Source: CAADGY01 sp900696665
GTDB lineage: Bacteria; Acidobacteriota; Terriglobia; Bryobacterales; Bryobacteraceae
Direction: 5' to 3'
DNA length: 36,081 bases
Assembly (NCBI GenBank): GCA_035063885.1
Contig: JAPSFM010000043.1
Span: 1 to 36,081 of the forward strand
Positions 1-10,500 of the stretch are shown here, one piece after another. Every line of letters starts with the position of its first letter. Position 1 is the stretch's first letter. The notes beneath the pieces are model-generated. The model ran no database searches, was not told the origin of the DNA, and worked only from the letters and a program-made list of their open reading frames with translations. Both the position numbers and the translations under genes were made by a program.

Positions 1-2
1 GG

Positions 3-2852
3 CTCGAGATGGTTTTGCTGGAAGACGGCGGCGGGACGCTTCCGAATCTTCCTCATCGCATCTTGCCGCATAACCTGGCCTATGTCATCTACACTTCCGG
101 CTCCACCGGCACTCCCAAGGGGATCATGGTCCCGCACCGGGGTCTGATGAATTATTTGTCGTGGTGCACACGAGCATACGACGTGGAAGCGGGTAGCGGC
201 GCACCCGTGCATTCGTCGATTTCTTTCGACTTGACGATCACCGGTTTGTTCGCCCCGTTGCTGGCGGGCCGGAGTGTCGAATTGCTCCCCGAAGGCCGCA
301 TGGAAAGTCTCGGCACGTTGCTGAAAAGCCACTCCAATTTCAGCCTGGTTAAGATCACGCCGGCGCATCTGGCAATGCTCAGCCAGGAATTACGGGCCGA
401 GGAAGCCGCTGGCAAGACCCGCACATTCATTATCGGCGGATCGAATCTGCTGGCGGAGCACATTAGGTTCTGGCAGGAATCAGCTCCGGAAACGGTTTTG
501 ATCAACGAATACGGCCCGACGGAAACGGTAGTGGGCTGCTGCGTCTATCGCGTGCCCCAAGAGAAACACCGGTCCGGAGCGATTCCAATCGGACGGCCCA
601 TCGCGAACACGCGGCTATACGTGTTGGACGCGCACATGCAGCCCGTGCCGGTGGGCGTTGCGGGAGAGTTGTACATCGGCGGTGCTGGTGTGGCGCGAGG
701 ATACTTGAAGCGGCCTGGTTTAACCGCGGAGAAGTTCGTCCCCGACCCTTTCAGCGATGAGCCCGGACAACGTCTCTACCGGAGTGGAGACCTGGCGAGA
801 TACCTGCCTGACGGGAACCTGGAATATCTCGGCCGGATGGATCAGCAGGTGAAGATCCGCGGTTTCCGCATCGAGCCTACGGAGGTGGCAACAGCGTTAA
901 AGCGACATCCCCGCGTTCTGGAAGCCTGTGTCGTCGCGCGCGATCATGGACTCGCGGAGAAGCGCCTGGTGGCCTACTTCGTGCCCGCCGGCGAGACCGC
1001 TCCTTCGGTGACCGAACTGCGAAACTCTCTGCTGGAGACGCTACCGGAGTACATGATTCCGTCTGTTTTCCTGACGGTCCCGGAACTTCCGCTCACCGCA
1101 AACGGGAAGGTGGACACGCGGGCACTGCCGGAACCGGATGCCGCGCGGCCGCGGATTCACACGAAGTATGCACCGCCACGGAACGAAGTGGAGGAAAAGC
1201 TTATCGCGATCTGGAAGCAGGTGATCGGTCTCGAGCGTATCGGCATTCACGACAACTTCTTCGAGCTGGGTGGGGATTCGATTCTGAGCATTCAAGTCAT
1301 CGCCCGTGCGAACCAGGCGGGCCTGCACCTCACACCGCAGCAGTTGTTCCTGCACCAGACGGTATCCGAACTGGCAGGCGTCGCCGGCACGTCGCTCGCG
1401 GTGGAAGCCGAGCAGGGCGATGTCGCCGGTCCTGCGCCTTTGACTCCGATTCAAAAATGGTTCTTCGAACAGGATCTGCCGGAGCCCCACCACTACAACC
1501 AGTCCGTGTTGATCGAGATCGGACCGGCATTGAATCTACGGCTGCTGGAAATGATTGCCGAGCGGTTGATGGCCCACCACGATGCTCTGCGCCTGCGCTT
1601 CGAAAGAGAAGGTTCCGGATGGCGCCAGGCCGGAATCCCGTCAGGTGGACCGGCGCCAGTCAGCCGGATCGATTTATCGGGAGTGGCCGCCGGCGAGCAG
1701 ATGGGCGCGCTGGCAGCGAAGGCGGCCGGGTTGCAGGCGAGTCTGAACCTGGCGCGGGGACCCATCGCGCGGTTCGCGCTGTTCGAATTTGGCGGTTCAA
1801 GGCCGAATCAGTTACTCATCCTCATCCATCACCTGGCCGTGGATGGAGTCTCCTGGCGTATCCTGCTCGAGGATTTCGAGACCGCTTACACGCAGCTCAG
1901 CCGTGGAGAAAACATCGCGCCCGGCCGCAAGACGACGTCCTTCCGCCAGTGGGCGGAGAGGCTGTTGGAACGCGGCCGCGCGCCGGAACTGCGCGATGAA
2001 TTGGAATTCTGGCTCCACGCACAGTCCGATTTCAGCCCGCTTCCGCTCGACTATCCGAACGGCGAGAACACCGTGGCCTCCACCAGGGAAGTCGTGGTTA
2101 CGCTTAGCCGCGAGGAGACGCGCGCGATACTGCACGAGGTCCCCGCAGTCTATCGCACGCAAATCAACGACGCGCTGCTGGCGGCGCTCGCCGGTAGTTT
2201 CCGCCGCTGGACCGGACGCCCGTCTCTACTGCTCGATCTGGAAGGTCATGGCCGCGACGCATTGGAAAACGTGGATGTGTCGCGCACCGTAGGCTGGTTC
2301 ACCACGATATTTCCGGTGTTGCTGAACGCTGGTGCGATGGAGAACCCCGGTGAACTGTTGAAGTCCATTAAAGAGCAACTTCGGCGGGTCCCCAATCGTG
2401 GCATAGGCTATGGCTTGCTGCGCTATGCCGCAGGCGATGACAAGATCGCAGCCAGGCTTCGCTCGCTGCCGCAGCCGGAAGTGATTTTCAATTATCTGGG
2501 ACAGTTCGCGGCGGACCCGGGTGATTCCCGCACTGCCGCTCCGGCTGATGCCATGGGCCCCTTACGCAGCCCGCGCGGACGGCGGCGGCACTTGATCGAA
2601 ATCGTCGGAAGCATCGCTTCGGAACGTCTTCAACTTTCCTGGTTTTACAGCGAGAACATACACCGCCGCGAGACGGTCGAAAGCCTGGCGGGCCAGTTTG
2701 TGGAGGCTTCCCGCGCAATCGTCGCCCATTGCCGGACGGCTGAGGCGGGTGGGTTCACGCCATCCGATTTCGCCCGGGCGCGCGTAAGTCAGGAGGATCT
2801 GGACAAGCTGATCGGCAAGCTCCGGCAGGGCGGCGGCAGGAAACCTGTATGA
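3..2852 (+). CDS. Nonribosomal peptide synthetase, partial: A (Asn-type)-PCP-E
   Basis: The reading frame is open to the left edge, so the N-terminal part of the A domain and anything before it is missing. Counting from the Met at base 9, core motif A3 (AYVIYTSGSTGTPKG) is near residue 25, followed by A8 and A10. The PCP has its phosphopantetheine serine at about residue 424 (GGDS). From about residue 477 to the end is an epimerisation domain with HHLAVDGVSW, GIGYG and NYLGQF. Reading the substrate pocket by alignment from memory to GrsA gives D-L-T-K-I-G-E-V-G-K (D74, L75 and T78 are the first three), which is the classical Asn pocket. The module should therefore load L-Asn on its carrier and convert it to D-Asn. 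The C-terminal tail SQEDLDKLIGKL is typical of E domains that hand over to a separate C-domain protein. The stop overlaps the next start in ATGA. Whether this is the first module cannot be seen here. Confidence 0.93.
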   Translation, partial: LEMVLLEDGGGTLPNLPHRILPHNLAYVIYTSGSTGTPKGIMVPHRGLMNYLSWCTRAYDVEAGSGAPVHSSISFDLTITGLFAPLLAGRSVELLPEGRMESLGTLLKSHSNFSLVKITPAHLAMLSQELRAEEAAGKTRTFIIGGSNLLAEHIRFWQESAPETVLINEYGPTETVVGCCVYRVPQEKHRSGAIPIGRPIANTRLYVLDAHMQPVPVGVAGELYIGGAGVARGYLKRPGLTAEKFVPDPFSDEPGQRLYRSGDLARYLPDGNLEYLGRMDQQVKIRGFRIEPTEVATALKRHPRVLEACVVARDHGLAEKRLVAYFVPAGETAPSVTELRNSLLETLPEYMIPSVFLTVPELPLTANGKVDTRALPEPDAARPRIHTKYAPPRNEVEEKLIAIWKQVIGLERIGIHDNFFELGGDSILSIQVIARANQAGLHLTPQQLFLHQTVSELAGVAGTSLAVEAEQGDVAGPAPLTPIQKWFFEQDLPEPHHYNQSVLIEIGPALNLRLLEMIAERLMAHHDALRLRFEREGSGWRQAGIPSGGPAPVSRIDLSGVAAGEQMGALAAKAAGLQASLNLARGPIARFALFEFGGSRPNQLLILIHHLAVDGVSWRILLEDFETAYTQLSRGENIAPGRKTTSFRQWAERLLERGRAPELRDELEFWLHAQSDFSPLPLDYPNGENTVASTREVVVTLSREETRAILHEVPAVYRTQINDALLAALAGSFRRWTGRPSLLLDLEGHGRDALENVDVSRTVGWFTTIFPVLLNAGAMENPGELLKSIKEQLRRVPNRGIGYGLLRYAAGDDKIAARLRSLPQPEVIFNYLGQFAADPGDSRTAAPADAMGPLRSPRGRRRHLIEIVGSIASERLQLSWFYSENIHRRETVESLAGQFVEASRAIVAHCRTAEAGGFTPSDFARARVSQEDLDKLIGKLRQGGGRKPV

Positions 2853-5800
2853 GCGCCGCCGCACAGTCGAACGTCGAGGACATCTACGAACTCTCTCCGC
2901 TCCAGCAGGGCATGTTGTTTCATTGCCTCTACAATCCGAAAACGTGGATGTATTTCGAACAGGTCGTCGTGCCGGTTCGCAACGGTATCAACGTAGCCTG
3001 CCTCACCCGCGCATGGAAGCGCGTTCTCGAAAGGCATCCCGCACTGCGCACCTCCTTCCATTGGGAAGGCCTGGATAAGCCGTTACAAGTTGTCCACCGC
3101 GAGGTGGAGTTTTCGATCGAACAGCATGACTGGAGCGGCGCCGATCCAGGCGGGTGCGAGAGCCGCCTGGAAGATTTCCTGAAAGCCGACCGGGACCGCG
3201 GCTTTGTTCTCTCCAGCGCTCCGTTGATCCGCCTGACACTCCTCCAGCTTTCCGCGGAAGATTTCCAGTACATACTCAGCTTTCACCATCTCCTGATGGA
3301 CGGCTGGAGCTTGCAGGTAGTGAATCGCGAAGTCTCCGCTCTTTATGAGGCTTACTGCCTCGGACGGGAGATGCAGTTGGAAGCAAGCCGGCCCTATAGC
3401 GACTACATCGGCTGGCTGCAAGCGCAGGACTCCGAAGCCAGCAAGACGTTTTGGCGTGAAATGCTGAGCGGTTTTGAGGGCGCGGCACCCTTGCGTGTGG
3501 AACAGTCTCCCGGCGCTAACCGGACGGAGGAGGTCTATTTCGAACAAGAGATGCGGCTGCCACGCGAGACTACGGCGGCTCTGCACTCTTTGGCGCAGCG
3601 GGCTCACGTGACCCTCAATATCGTAATACTCGGCGCCTGGGCCCTGTTGCTAAGCCGTTATAGCGGCGAGCGGGACGTCGTATTCGGCAGTGTGGTTTCC
3701 GGCCGCCCACCGGAACTACGCGGGGTAGAGTCGATGGTCGGGCTGTTTATTAACACGCTTCCGGTGAGGACTCAACTCGTTGAGGAAGCGCCGCTCTCCG
3801 GCTGGCTGCGGCGATTGCAGGAGCACAACCTGGAAGCGCGGCGTTACGAATTCACCTCGCTCACAGACATTCACACCTGGAGCGGCACACCCGCGGGGAT
3901 GCCGTTGTTCCAGTCCGTACTTGCCTTTGAGAACTATCCTACCGGTAGTTTGAGCACGCCGCAGGCAGAGAACTTCGAGGGGTTCCGTCAGTTTGAAAGG
4001 ACCAACTATCCCCTTTCCGCCGTCATCGTGCCCGGTGCGCAGCTACTGGTGCGGATCCTCTACGATCTCCACCGGTTCGAACACAGCACTATTACACGAC
4101 TGCTCGGACATCTCGAAACCATTCTGGCCAGTATGGGCGGCGATGCGGAACAACGCCTGGGCGACGTATCTGTGCTGCCTCCGGCTGAAGTCCGGCAGTT
4201 GATTTTCGAATGGAACAACACTAAGGTGCAGCCGGCGGGCACGCAGTGTGTACACCGCTTGTTCGAGGCGCAGGTGGAACGGACGCCCGATGCTCCGGCG
4301 CTCGCTTTCCGGGGACAGCGGGTCACTTATCGAAGCCTCAACGCGCAAGCGAATCAACTCGCGCGCTCTCTTCAGGCGCTTGGCCTCGGAGCTGGTTCCT
4401 TGGCCGGCATCTCCATGGAGCGCTCGCCTGAATGGATTGCCGCCGTGCTGGCGGTTTGGAAAGCCGGCTCGGCTTATGTGCCGTTGGACCCGGCACTTCC
4501 GCCGGAGCGCTTGTCGTTCATGGTCAAAGACGCTGGCCTCGACCTGTTGCTTACAAAAGAGCAATTGCATGCCGCGCTTCATCCGGACGTCTCCAACCTG
4601 GAAGATACGGCAACACTCCGGGATGCTGCGTATGTCATATACACTTCCGGTTCCACCGGCACACCCAAGGGCGTCATCGTCGAGCACAGAGGCCTCTGCA
4701 ACACCGCGGAAGCAACGGTAAAGACCCTCGGGCTCGGCCCAGGCGACCGGGTGCTTCAATTCGCGCCCTGGAGCTTCGACGCCTCCGTGTACGAACTGAT
4801 GATGACACTGCTCTCCGGAGCAGAACTCTTCTTTGCCGATCCGGATTCGATTCTGCCGGGTGAAGGGTTGTCGCGGTTGTTACAGCAGGAAAAGATCACC
4901 ACCGTATCCCTGCCGCCTTCGGCGCTGGCAGCCATGCCGGTGCGGGAGATGCCGTACCTGAAGTTGATCAGCGTACTTGGAGAAGCCTGCCCGGCGGATC
5001 TGGCTGCGGCATGGGCGCCCGGACGGCGGATCTTCAATGCGTACGGACCGACGGAGACGACGGTTTGGGTCGCCGGTGCATTCATTGACGGGAGCCGAAA
5101 GCCGCCTATCGGACGCCCCATCGCGAACACCCGGATTTATCTGCTGGACTCGCGCCTCCGGCCGGTGCCTATCGGGGTGCCCGGCGAAATTTGCGTAGGT
5201 GGAATGGGTGTGGCACGCGGCTACCTGAATACGCCGGAATTGACCGCAGCCAAGTTCATTCCGGATGCGTTCAGCGGCGAGGCGGGCGCACGGCTATACC
5301 GGACGGGCGACCTGGCCCGCTATCTCCAGAATGGAGAACTGGAGTTTCTTGGCCGCCGCGATCAGCAACTTAAACTTCGCGGGTTCCGTATCGAGCCGGG
5401 GGAGATTGAAACAGTACTGGCACAGCATGCAGGCGTGCGTCAGGCGGCTGTCACAGTTCGCGAAGACTCGCCCGGAGACCGCCGCCTGGTGGCCTATCTC
5501 GTGTGTGATGCGCCGGAGCCGCCACCCGCCGAATTGCGACGCTTCCTGCGGTCACGGCTTCCTGAGTACATGGTCCCGTCTGCCTTCGTCTTCCTGGAAT
5601 CACTGCCCCTCCTGTCGAACGGCAAGGCGAACCTCCGGGCGCTACCGGCACCGGTACGAAAGCCGGGCCCGGGTACTTATGTCGCGCCTCGAACCAGCGT
5701 GGAGTCGAAGCTCGCAACCCTTTGGGCGGAAGTGCTGCGAGTCGAGCGGGCAGGTGTTCACGATAATTTCTTCGATTCGGGCGGCCATTCGCTGCTCGCA

Positions 5801-5968
5801 ACGCAGTTGTTGTCCAGGGTGCGGGAAGCGTTTGACGTGGAGCTTCCGCTGCGGAGCCTGTTTGATGAGCCGGACCTCGCATCCCTGGCGGAACTCATCA
5901 CTTCGCTCTCGAAGGCGCCGGCGGACGCCCAAGCCGCCGGCGCGGACTATGAGCAAGGTGAACTGTAA
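2849..5968 (+). CDS. Nonribosomal peptide synthetase, one module: C-A-PCP
   Basis: A 1039-residue single elongation module. The C domain occupies about residues 10-440 (ELSPLQQGMLFH; active-site HHLLMDG with His146/His147), the A domain about 465-965 (A3 YVIYTSGSTGTPKG, NAYGPTE, RTGDLARY), and the PCP carries Ser981 (GGHSLLATQ). Because the preceding protein ends in an epimerase, the C domain is expected to accept a D-configured donor (DCL type). By alignment from memory to GrsA the pocket reads D-A-Y-S-S-L-A-V-W-K, with D644 as its first residue. I do not recognise this code. It has an aromatic-tolerant look and some resemblance to the kynurenine pocket recalled for daptomycin. The start is supported by AGGAAA at 2838-2843 and the ATGA overlap. 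The protein ends in YEQGEL, a tail shared with the NRPS at 7529-10741. It is followed after 35 bases by the haem dioxygenase-like gene. Confidence 0.95.
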   Translation: MSAAAQSNVEDIYELSPLQQGMLFHCLYNPKTWMYFEQVVVPVRNGINVACLTRAWKRVLERHPALRTSFHWEGLDKPLQVVHREVEFSIEQHDWSGADPGGCESRLEDFLKADRDRGFVLSSAPLIRLTLLQLSAEDFQYILSFHHLLMDGWSLQVVNREVSALYEAYCLGREMQLEASRPYSDYIGWLQAQDSEASKTFWREMLSGFEGAAPLRVEQSPGANRTEEVYFEQEMRLPRETTAALHSLAQRAHVTLNIVILGAWALLLSRYSGERDVVFGSVVSGRPPELRGVESMVGLFINTLPVRTQLVEEAPLSGWLRRLQEHNLEARRYEFTSLTDIHTWSGTPAGMPLFQSVLAFENYPTGSLSTPQAENFEGFRQFERTNYPLSAVIVPGAQLLVRILYDLHRFEHSTITRLLGHLETILASMGGDAEQRLGDVSVLPPAEVRQLIFEWNNTKVQPAGTQCVHRLFEAQVERTPDAPALAFRGQRVTYRSLNAQANQLARSLQALGLGAGSLAGISMERSPEWIAAVLAVWKAGSAYVPLDPALPPERLSFMVKDAGLDLLLTKEQLHAALHPDVSNLEDTATLRDAAYVIYTSGSTGTPKGVIVEHRGLCNTAEATVKTLGLGPGDRVLQFAPWSFDASVYELMMTLLSGAELFFADPDSILPGEGLSRLLQQEKITTVSLPPSALAAMPVREMPYLKLISVLGEACPADLAAAWAPGRRIFNAYGPTETTVWVAGAFIDGSRKPPIGRPIANTRIYLLDSRLRPVPIGVPGEICVGGMGVARGYLNTPELTAAKFIPDAFSGEAGARLYRTGDLARYLQNGELEFLGRRDQQLKLRGFRIEPGEIETVLAQHAGVRQAAVTVREDSPGDRRLVAYLVCDAPEPPPAELRRFLRSRLPEYMVPSAFVFLESLPLLSNGKANLRALPAPVRKPGPGTYVAPRTSVESKLATLWAEVLRVERAGVHDNFFDSGGHSLLATQLLSRVREAFDVELPLRSLFDEPDLASLAELITSLSKAPADAQAAGADYEQGEL

Positions 5969-5990
5969 AGGCGCCGGACAGCCGGAACGG

Positions 5991-5998
5991 AAGGAGGT
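5991..5998 (+). promoter_or_regulatory. Strong ribosome binding site AAGGAGGT
   Basis: A perfect Shine-Dalgarno sequence five bases before the ATG at 6004. It is the strongest in the NRPS operon and fixes that start, even though a second in-frame ATG follows at 6010. Confidence 0.85.
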
Positions 5999-6003
5999 CG
6001 GTC

Positions 6004-7491
6004 ATGCCGATGGACGGTCAAAGCACCGCTGCCGCAATGCGGGAGCCCGTTTATAACGAGCGGGGTGTCATTGCCGAGAACTATTACGATCTTCAGGGGC
6101 TTGGCGTGCTGGAGGCGGCCAGGCGGGCCTATCCATTGCCGAAAGCATCCAGGGAGAGCACGCTCCGTTCGGTCTTCCAATCGGTTGAAATCGCGCTCTT
6201 GAATCTCCACGATCTGGTTGCGCGGGCCGCTGACGACGTAGCTGGCGGGAGGGGGACCGCGGCGTGCGTGAAATTGTTCTGGATGCGGGGATTTCATCGC
6301 TTGTTGAACCGGCTCAGCATGATTCCGCAGCAACTCGGGATCGGGCAAGTGGAGTCCGCGAGCGGAGGGGCCTTACGCATTGCTGACTCTCCCGCCTTCA
6401 ACAATTACTGTGAGGCACTTCACCGCTTTGATGCGAGCGTGATCGAGTTGATCGACAGCGGCGCTTTGGACGCAGAGCACGCCGTGGCGGATCGTTCCCT
6501 GGATGACTACGAGTTCAACCTCCTGCACCTGGCGAGGGTTTGCAACCACGAGTCCACCATCTGGGAGCGAAACCTCGCCGAGGTGCGAGTGCCTGTCCCC
6601 GTGGCGTCCTATAGCGAGTTTGTTGTCGCCGAGGGCATGCGAAGTGCTGTGTTCGACCGTGTTCTTTCGGGAGACACGTACTTCACGCAGTTCCGCGGAC
6701 TTCACCAGATTCCCGAGACGCTGGGCGAAGAGATCAACGACCGTTGCGAAGAAGCCATCCGGGATATCCGCACAAACCGCTTGCGTCATGCAGTGGAGCA
6801 TCTCGATTGCATTCACGTGCTGTCCGAGGGAGTTCTCGCAGCCGTGCCCCCGATGGCGGACCAGCTCGCCACGGCCGATTATCACCAGATCCGCGAAAAC
6901 CTGGGGTTGACCAGCGGCAGTCATTCCGTTTGTCTGCGCTACCACATGTTTACGCATTTGTATGAGCAACTGTGGGATGAATATTGCACCTGTGTGACCG
7001 GCAAGACCGCCAGTATCCGCACCGGCGCGGAAGTGGAAGAGGCGCTTCGCGCCCTGGAGTGCAACTACCACGGCGATGCGGCCGCCTGGGATCTGCATCT
7101 GGTGGGCAACTGCTGTCTGAAACTGCGCGCCTTCATCACCGCCTGGCGTGACGAACATCTCCACATGCCGCGGAACAATCTTGGCGGCGAATCGACGAAA
7201 TCGTTGACCGGTTCTCCTGATGCGGTGAAAGCGGTGATGCATATGCGCGATGGCGCCATCGCCAAGGATCCGATGGCGCCGCTTGCGCGGGCTCGTGGCC
7301 TGGCGAGCGAACTTCCCCGGGCCGGCAGCCAAAAACTGACATCGTATCTGGATTCAGCCGGCTCGTTGGACCACCGGCTTCTATCGGTCACCGGACAGAT
7401 TACGCAGCGGCGCTTCAGCGATGTGCAGGAGCGTTTGGGATTTTTTGCGAACCGATGTCCGTTTGTTCCGCCACCACGGAGAAAGGCGTGA
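6004..7491 (+). CDS. Tryptophan 2,3-dioxygenase-superfamily haem protein embedded in the NRPS operon
   Basis: A 495-residue protein whose C-terminal part aligns by eye with tryptophan 2,3-dioxygenase (TDO). His234 in LHQIPETL matches the active-site His55 of the Xanthomonas enzyme. Arg297 in IRENLGLTSG matches the carboxylate-binding Arg117, and the His-to-Arg spacing is almost the same. His385 in WRDEHLHMPRNNLG matches the proximal haem ligand. Bacterial TDOs are about 280-300 residues. The extra 200 residues are N-terminal and contain a segment (FQSVEIALLNLHDL, about residue 58) that resembles the same helix with Phe in place of His, so it may be a degenerate duplicate. TDO opens the indole ring of Trp to N-formylkynurenine, and a dedicated TDO supplies kynurenine in the daptomycin cluster. 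Here the likely role is making or tailoring an aromatic building block, free or carrier-bound. The exact substrate is not evident. Confidence 0.75.
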   Translation: MPMDGQSTAAAMREPVYNERGVIAENYYDLQGLGVLEAARRAYPLPKASRESTLRSVFQSVEIALLNLHDLVARAADDVAGGRGTAACVKLFWMRGFHRLLNRLSMIPQQLGIGQVESASGGALRIADSPAFNNYCEALHRFDASVIELIDSGALDAEHAVADRSLDDYEFNLLHLARVCNHESTIWERNLAEVRVPVPVASYSEFVVAEGMRSAVFDRVLSGDTYFTQFRGLHQIPETLGEEINDRCEEAIRDIRTNRLRHAVEHLDCIHVLSEGVLAAVPPMADQLATADYHQIRENLGLTSGSHSVCLRYHMFTHLYEQLWDEYCTCVTGKTASIRTGAEVEEALRALECNYHGDAAAWDLHLVGNCCLKLRAFITAWRDEHLHMPRNNLGGESTKSLTGSPDAVKAVMHMRDGAIAKDPMAPLARARGLASELPRAGSQKLTSYLDSAGSLDHRLLSVTGQITQRRFSDVQERLGFFANRCPFVPPPRRKA

Positions 7492-7528
7492 CGATTGCGG
7501 TACGAATTCATTTTCCGAGGCCTCCACG

Positions 7529-10500
7529 ATGCTGACAGCTTCAGCCCGGTCTGATGAGATCGAAGACATCTACGAGCTTTCCCCTCTTCAGCAGGGCATT
7601 CTGTTTCATACCTTGTATGACCCGGGTTCCTGGGTCTATTTCGAGCAGGTGAGTTTTCCGGTTCATGGGAGACTCAACCGGAATGCTTTTCGTCAGGCAT
7701 GGAGACGAGTCGTCGAAAGACACGCAGTGTTGCGTACATCTTTCTACTGGAATGACCTTACCAAGCCGCTTCAGGTGGTGCACCGGCAAGTCGAAACGCC
7801 TTTCGAAGAAAGGGACTGGCGCGGGAAAACCCGCGAGGAACAAGCGGTGATGCTGGACGATTTTCTACGGGCGGACCGGGATGCCGGCTTCGACCTGTCG
7901 CATCCGCCGGCCTTCCGTCTGGCCCTGTTCGAATTGACGGACGTCTCGTTTCAGTGTGTGTTTAGCTTCAGCCACCTGCTCATGGACGGATGGAGCTTGC
8001 AGACCGTCTTTCGCGAAGTCACTTCGGCTTATGCATCCTACTCGCTCGGAGAAGAACCGCAATTCCCGCCAACCCGTCCTTACGCAGACTACATCGCGTG
8101 GCTGCAGGAGCAGAACAGTTCTGCGGCGGAAGCGTTCTGGAAACGGACTTTGGCTGATTTCACTTTCACGGCATCGACCGGCATCGAACGGCCCGCAATC
8201 AGGCCCGGACAACAACGCCGCCGGTACGGCGAGCATTGGGAGCTGTTTTCAGCGCCATTGACTGCCGCGCTGCAGGCGTTCGCCGTCCAGCATCGTCTCA
8301 CTCTCAGCAGCTTGATGCATGGCGTGTGGGCGCTCCTCCTTGGCCGCTATAGCGGCCAAGACGAAGTGATGTTCGGGAGTGTCGTCTCCGGAAGGCCGCC
8401 CGAACTCGCCGGGGTCGAGTCTATGGTAGGGCTGTTCATCAACACCATACCCGTGCCGGCGCGAATCCGGAGAGACCTTTCCGCTGCTCAGTGGCTGGAG
8501 GAATTCCACACGGCTCAGTGGGAGTTCCGCGGCCACCAATACAGTTCCCTTGTACAGATCCAATCCTGGAGCGCGATACCCGCGGGAGTTCCCCTGTTCA
8601 ACAGCCTCCTGGCCTTTGAAAACTATCCCATGTCTGTTCCTGGGGAGGCGGCACACCAGCACAGCGAAGTCCGGCATTTTCAGAGAACGAACTACCCGCT
8701 AACGCTGGCGGTCGTTCCCGGTTCCGAATTGCAGATTCTGTTCTCTTACGATCAGGAACATTTCACTGATGACGCGATCCGGAGAATGGCCGGCCATTTC
8801 CAAACGATGTTGGAGGGCATTGTTTGCAATGCCGCCACGCCGGTGCATTCCCTTCCTTTGCTGACGCCCGAAGAGCGGCGAGGGTTGCTCTCAGGGAATA
8901 ACACAAAGACAAAGTACCCCCGCCCGGAATGCATCCACCGGTTGTTTGAAGAGCAGGCCGCGCGCCATCCGCAAGCGATCGCGATCGATGACGGCGAAGA
9001 ACCTCTCAGCTACGGCGAATTGAACCGTAAGGCGAACCGGTTGGCCTGGCGCCTGATCTCACTCGGCGCCGGTCCGGAGCAGATCGTGGGCATCTCGACA
9101 TCGGATCCCGCACGAATGGTCGCCGGCATTCTCGGAATCCTCAAGACCGGGGCTGGATATCTGCCGCTTGACTCCGATGATCCGCGTGAACGGTTGGCCC
9201 TCATGATTGCTGATGCCGGGGCTCGCCTGATCGTCACGGATAATGGCGTGGCGGACGCGCTCCCTACAAATGGCGCCCGGCTGGTTCGCCTGGAGACGCT
9301 ATGGGACGGCGCCGCGCAGCCTGACCCCGGCAATCCTCCCTACCATTCCGGAGGCGAGAGCATTGCATACGCCATGTACACTTCGGGATCGACCGGCACG
9401 CCAAAAGCAGTGGCGATTCCGCACCGGGCCATCAGCCGGCTATTGCTCAACACCAACTACGTCCGTCTGACGGATTCGGACCGTATGGCGATGCAGTCGA
9501 ATTGCTCGTTTGATGCCGCTACATTCGAGATCTGGGGCGCGCTGTTGCACGGGGGCTGCCTGGTGCCGGTGAAAAAGGACGTCACCCTTTCCCCGTGGCT
9601 GCTGGCATCGAAGATTCGGGAAGAGGGAATCAGCGTTATGTTCGTAACGACGGCATTGTTCAACCGGCTGGCGAGCGAGATGCCGTCCCTGTTCGGCCCT
9701 TTGCGTTACTTGCTGGTGGGTGGCGAACCGGCCGAAGCAAAATACTTCCGCTCTGTTTTGGAAGCGGGACCGCCAGGCTGCCTCCTGAACATGTACGGGC
9801 CCACGGAAAGCACAACCTTCGCGGTGGGCTATGCGGCGGCGCGGGTTGACGAAGCAGCGGCGAGCGTACCTATCGGACGGCCCATCTCCAATACGCAAGT
9901 TTACCTGCTGGACCACAATCTGCAACTCGTACCGGTAGGTGTTACCGGTCATCTCTATCTGGGAGGAGACGGCCTGGCGCGCGGTTATCTGAACCGGCCC
10001 GACCTGACAGCGGAGAAGTTTATCCCGGATCCGTTCAGCACTGAAGCCGGTGCACGCCTGTACAAGACAGGCGATCTGGCGAGGCTCCTCCCGGATGGGA
10101 ACATCGAATTCGCAGGCCGGATCGACGATCAAATTAAAATTCGTGGATTCCGCGTCGAACCCGGCGAGATAGAGGCCGTTCTCGCTAGTCATCCGGCGGT
10201 CCGGCAGCCGGTGGTTATTGCGCGAAGGGAGGAGCGGGGCGGCACGCTGCTTGTGGCTTATGTCGTGCCCCAACCGGAAGCGGCGCTTTCCGCTATGGAA
10301 TTGCGGCGCTTCCTGAAGACGCGGCTCCCGGAATACATGGTCCCTGCTGCGTTCGTCGTCATCGACAAAGTGCCGTTATCACCGAATCAGAAGGTAGATC
10401 GCGCCGCGCTTTTCCATCTTGGTGAAGCCCATCCGGCGCCGCTCGAATCGCATGTGCCGCCAAGGAACCGGATGGAGGAACAACTCGCCGTCATCTGGGC

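Noticed and set aside
4043..4759. A 238-codon minus-strand open frame
   Set aside because: Shadow of the C-A linker and A domain of the 2849-5968 NRPS.
9440..10273. A long minus-strand open frame inside an NRPS gene
   Set aside because: Antisense to the A domain of the 7529-10741 NRPS. The composition is Arg/Gln/His-rich and no motif is seen.
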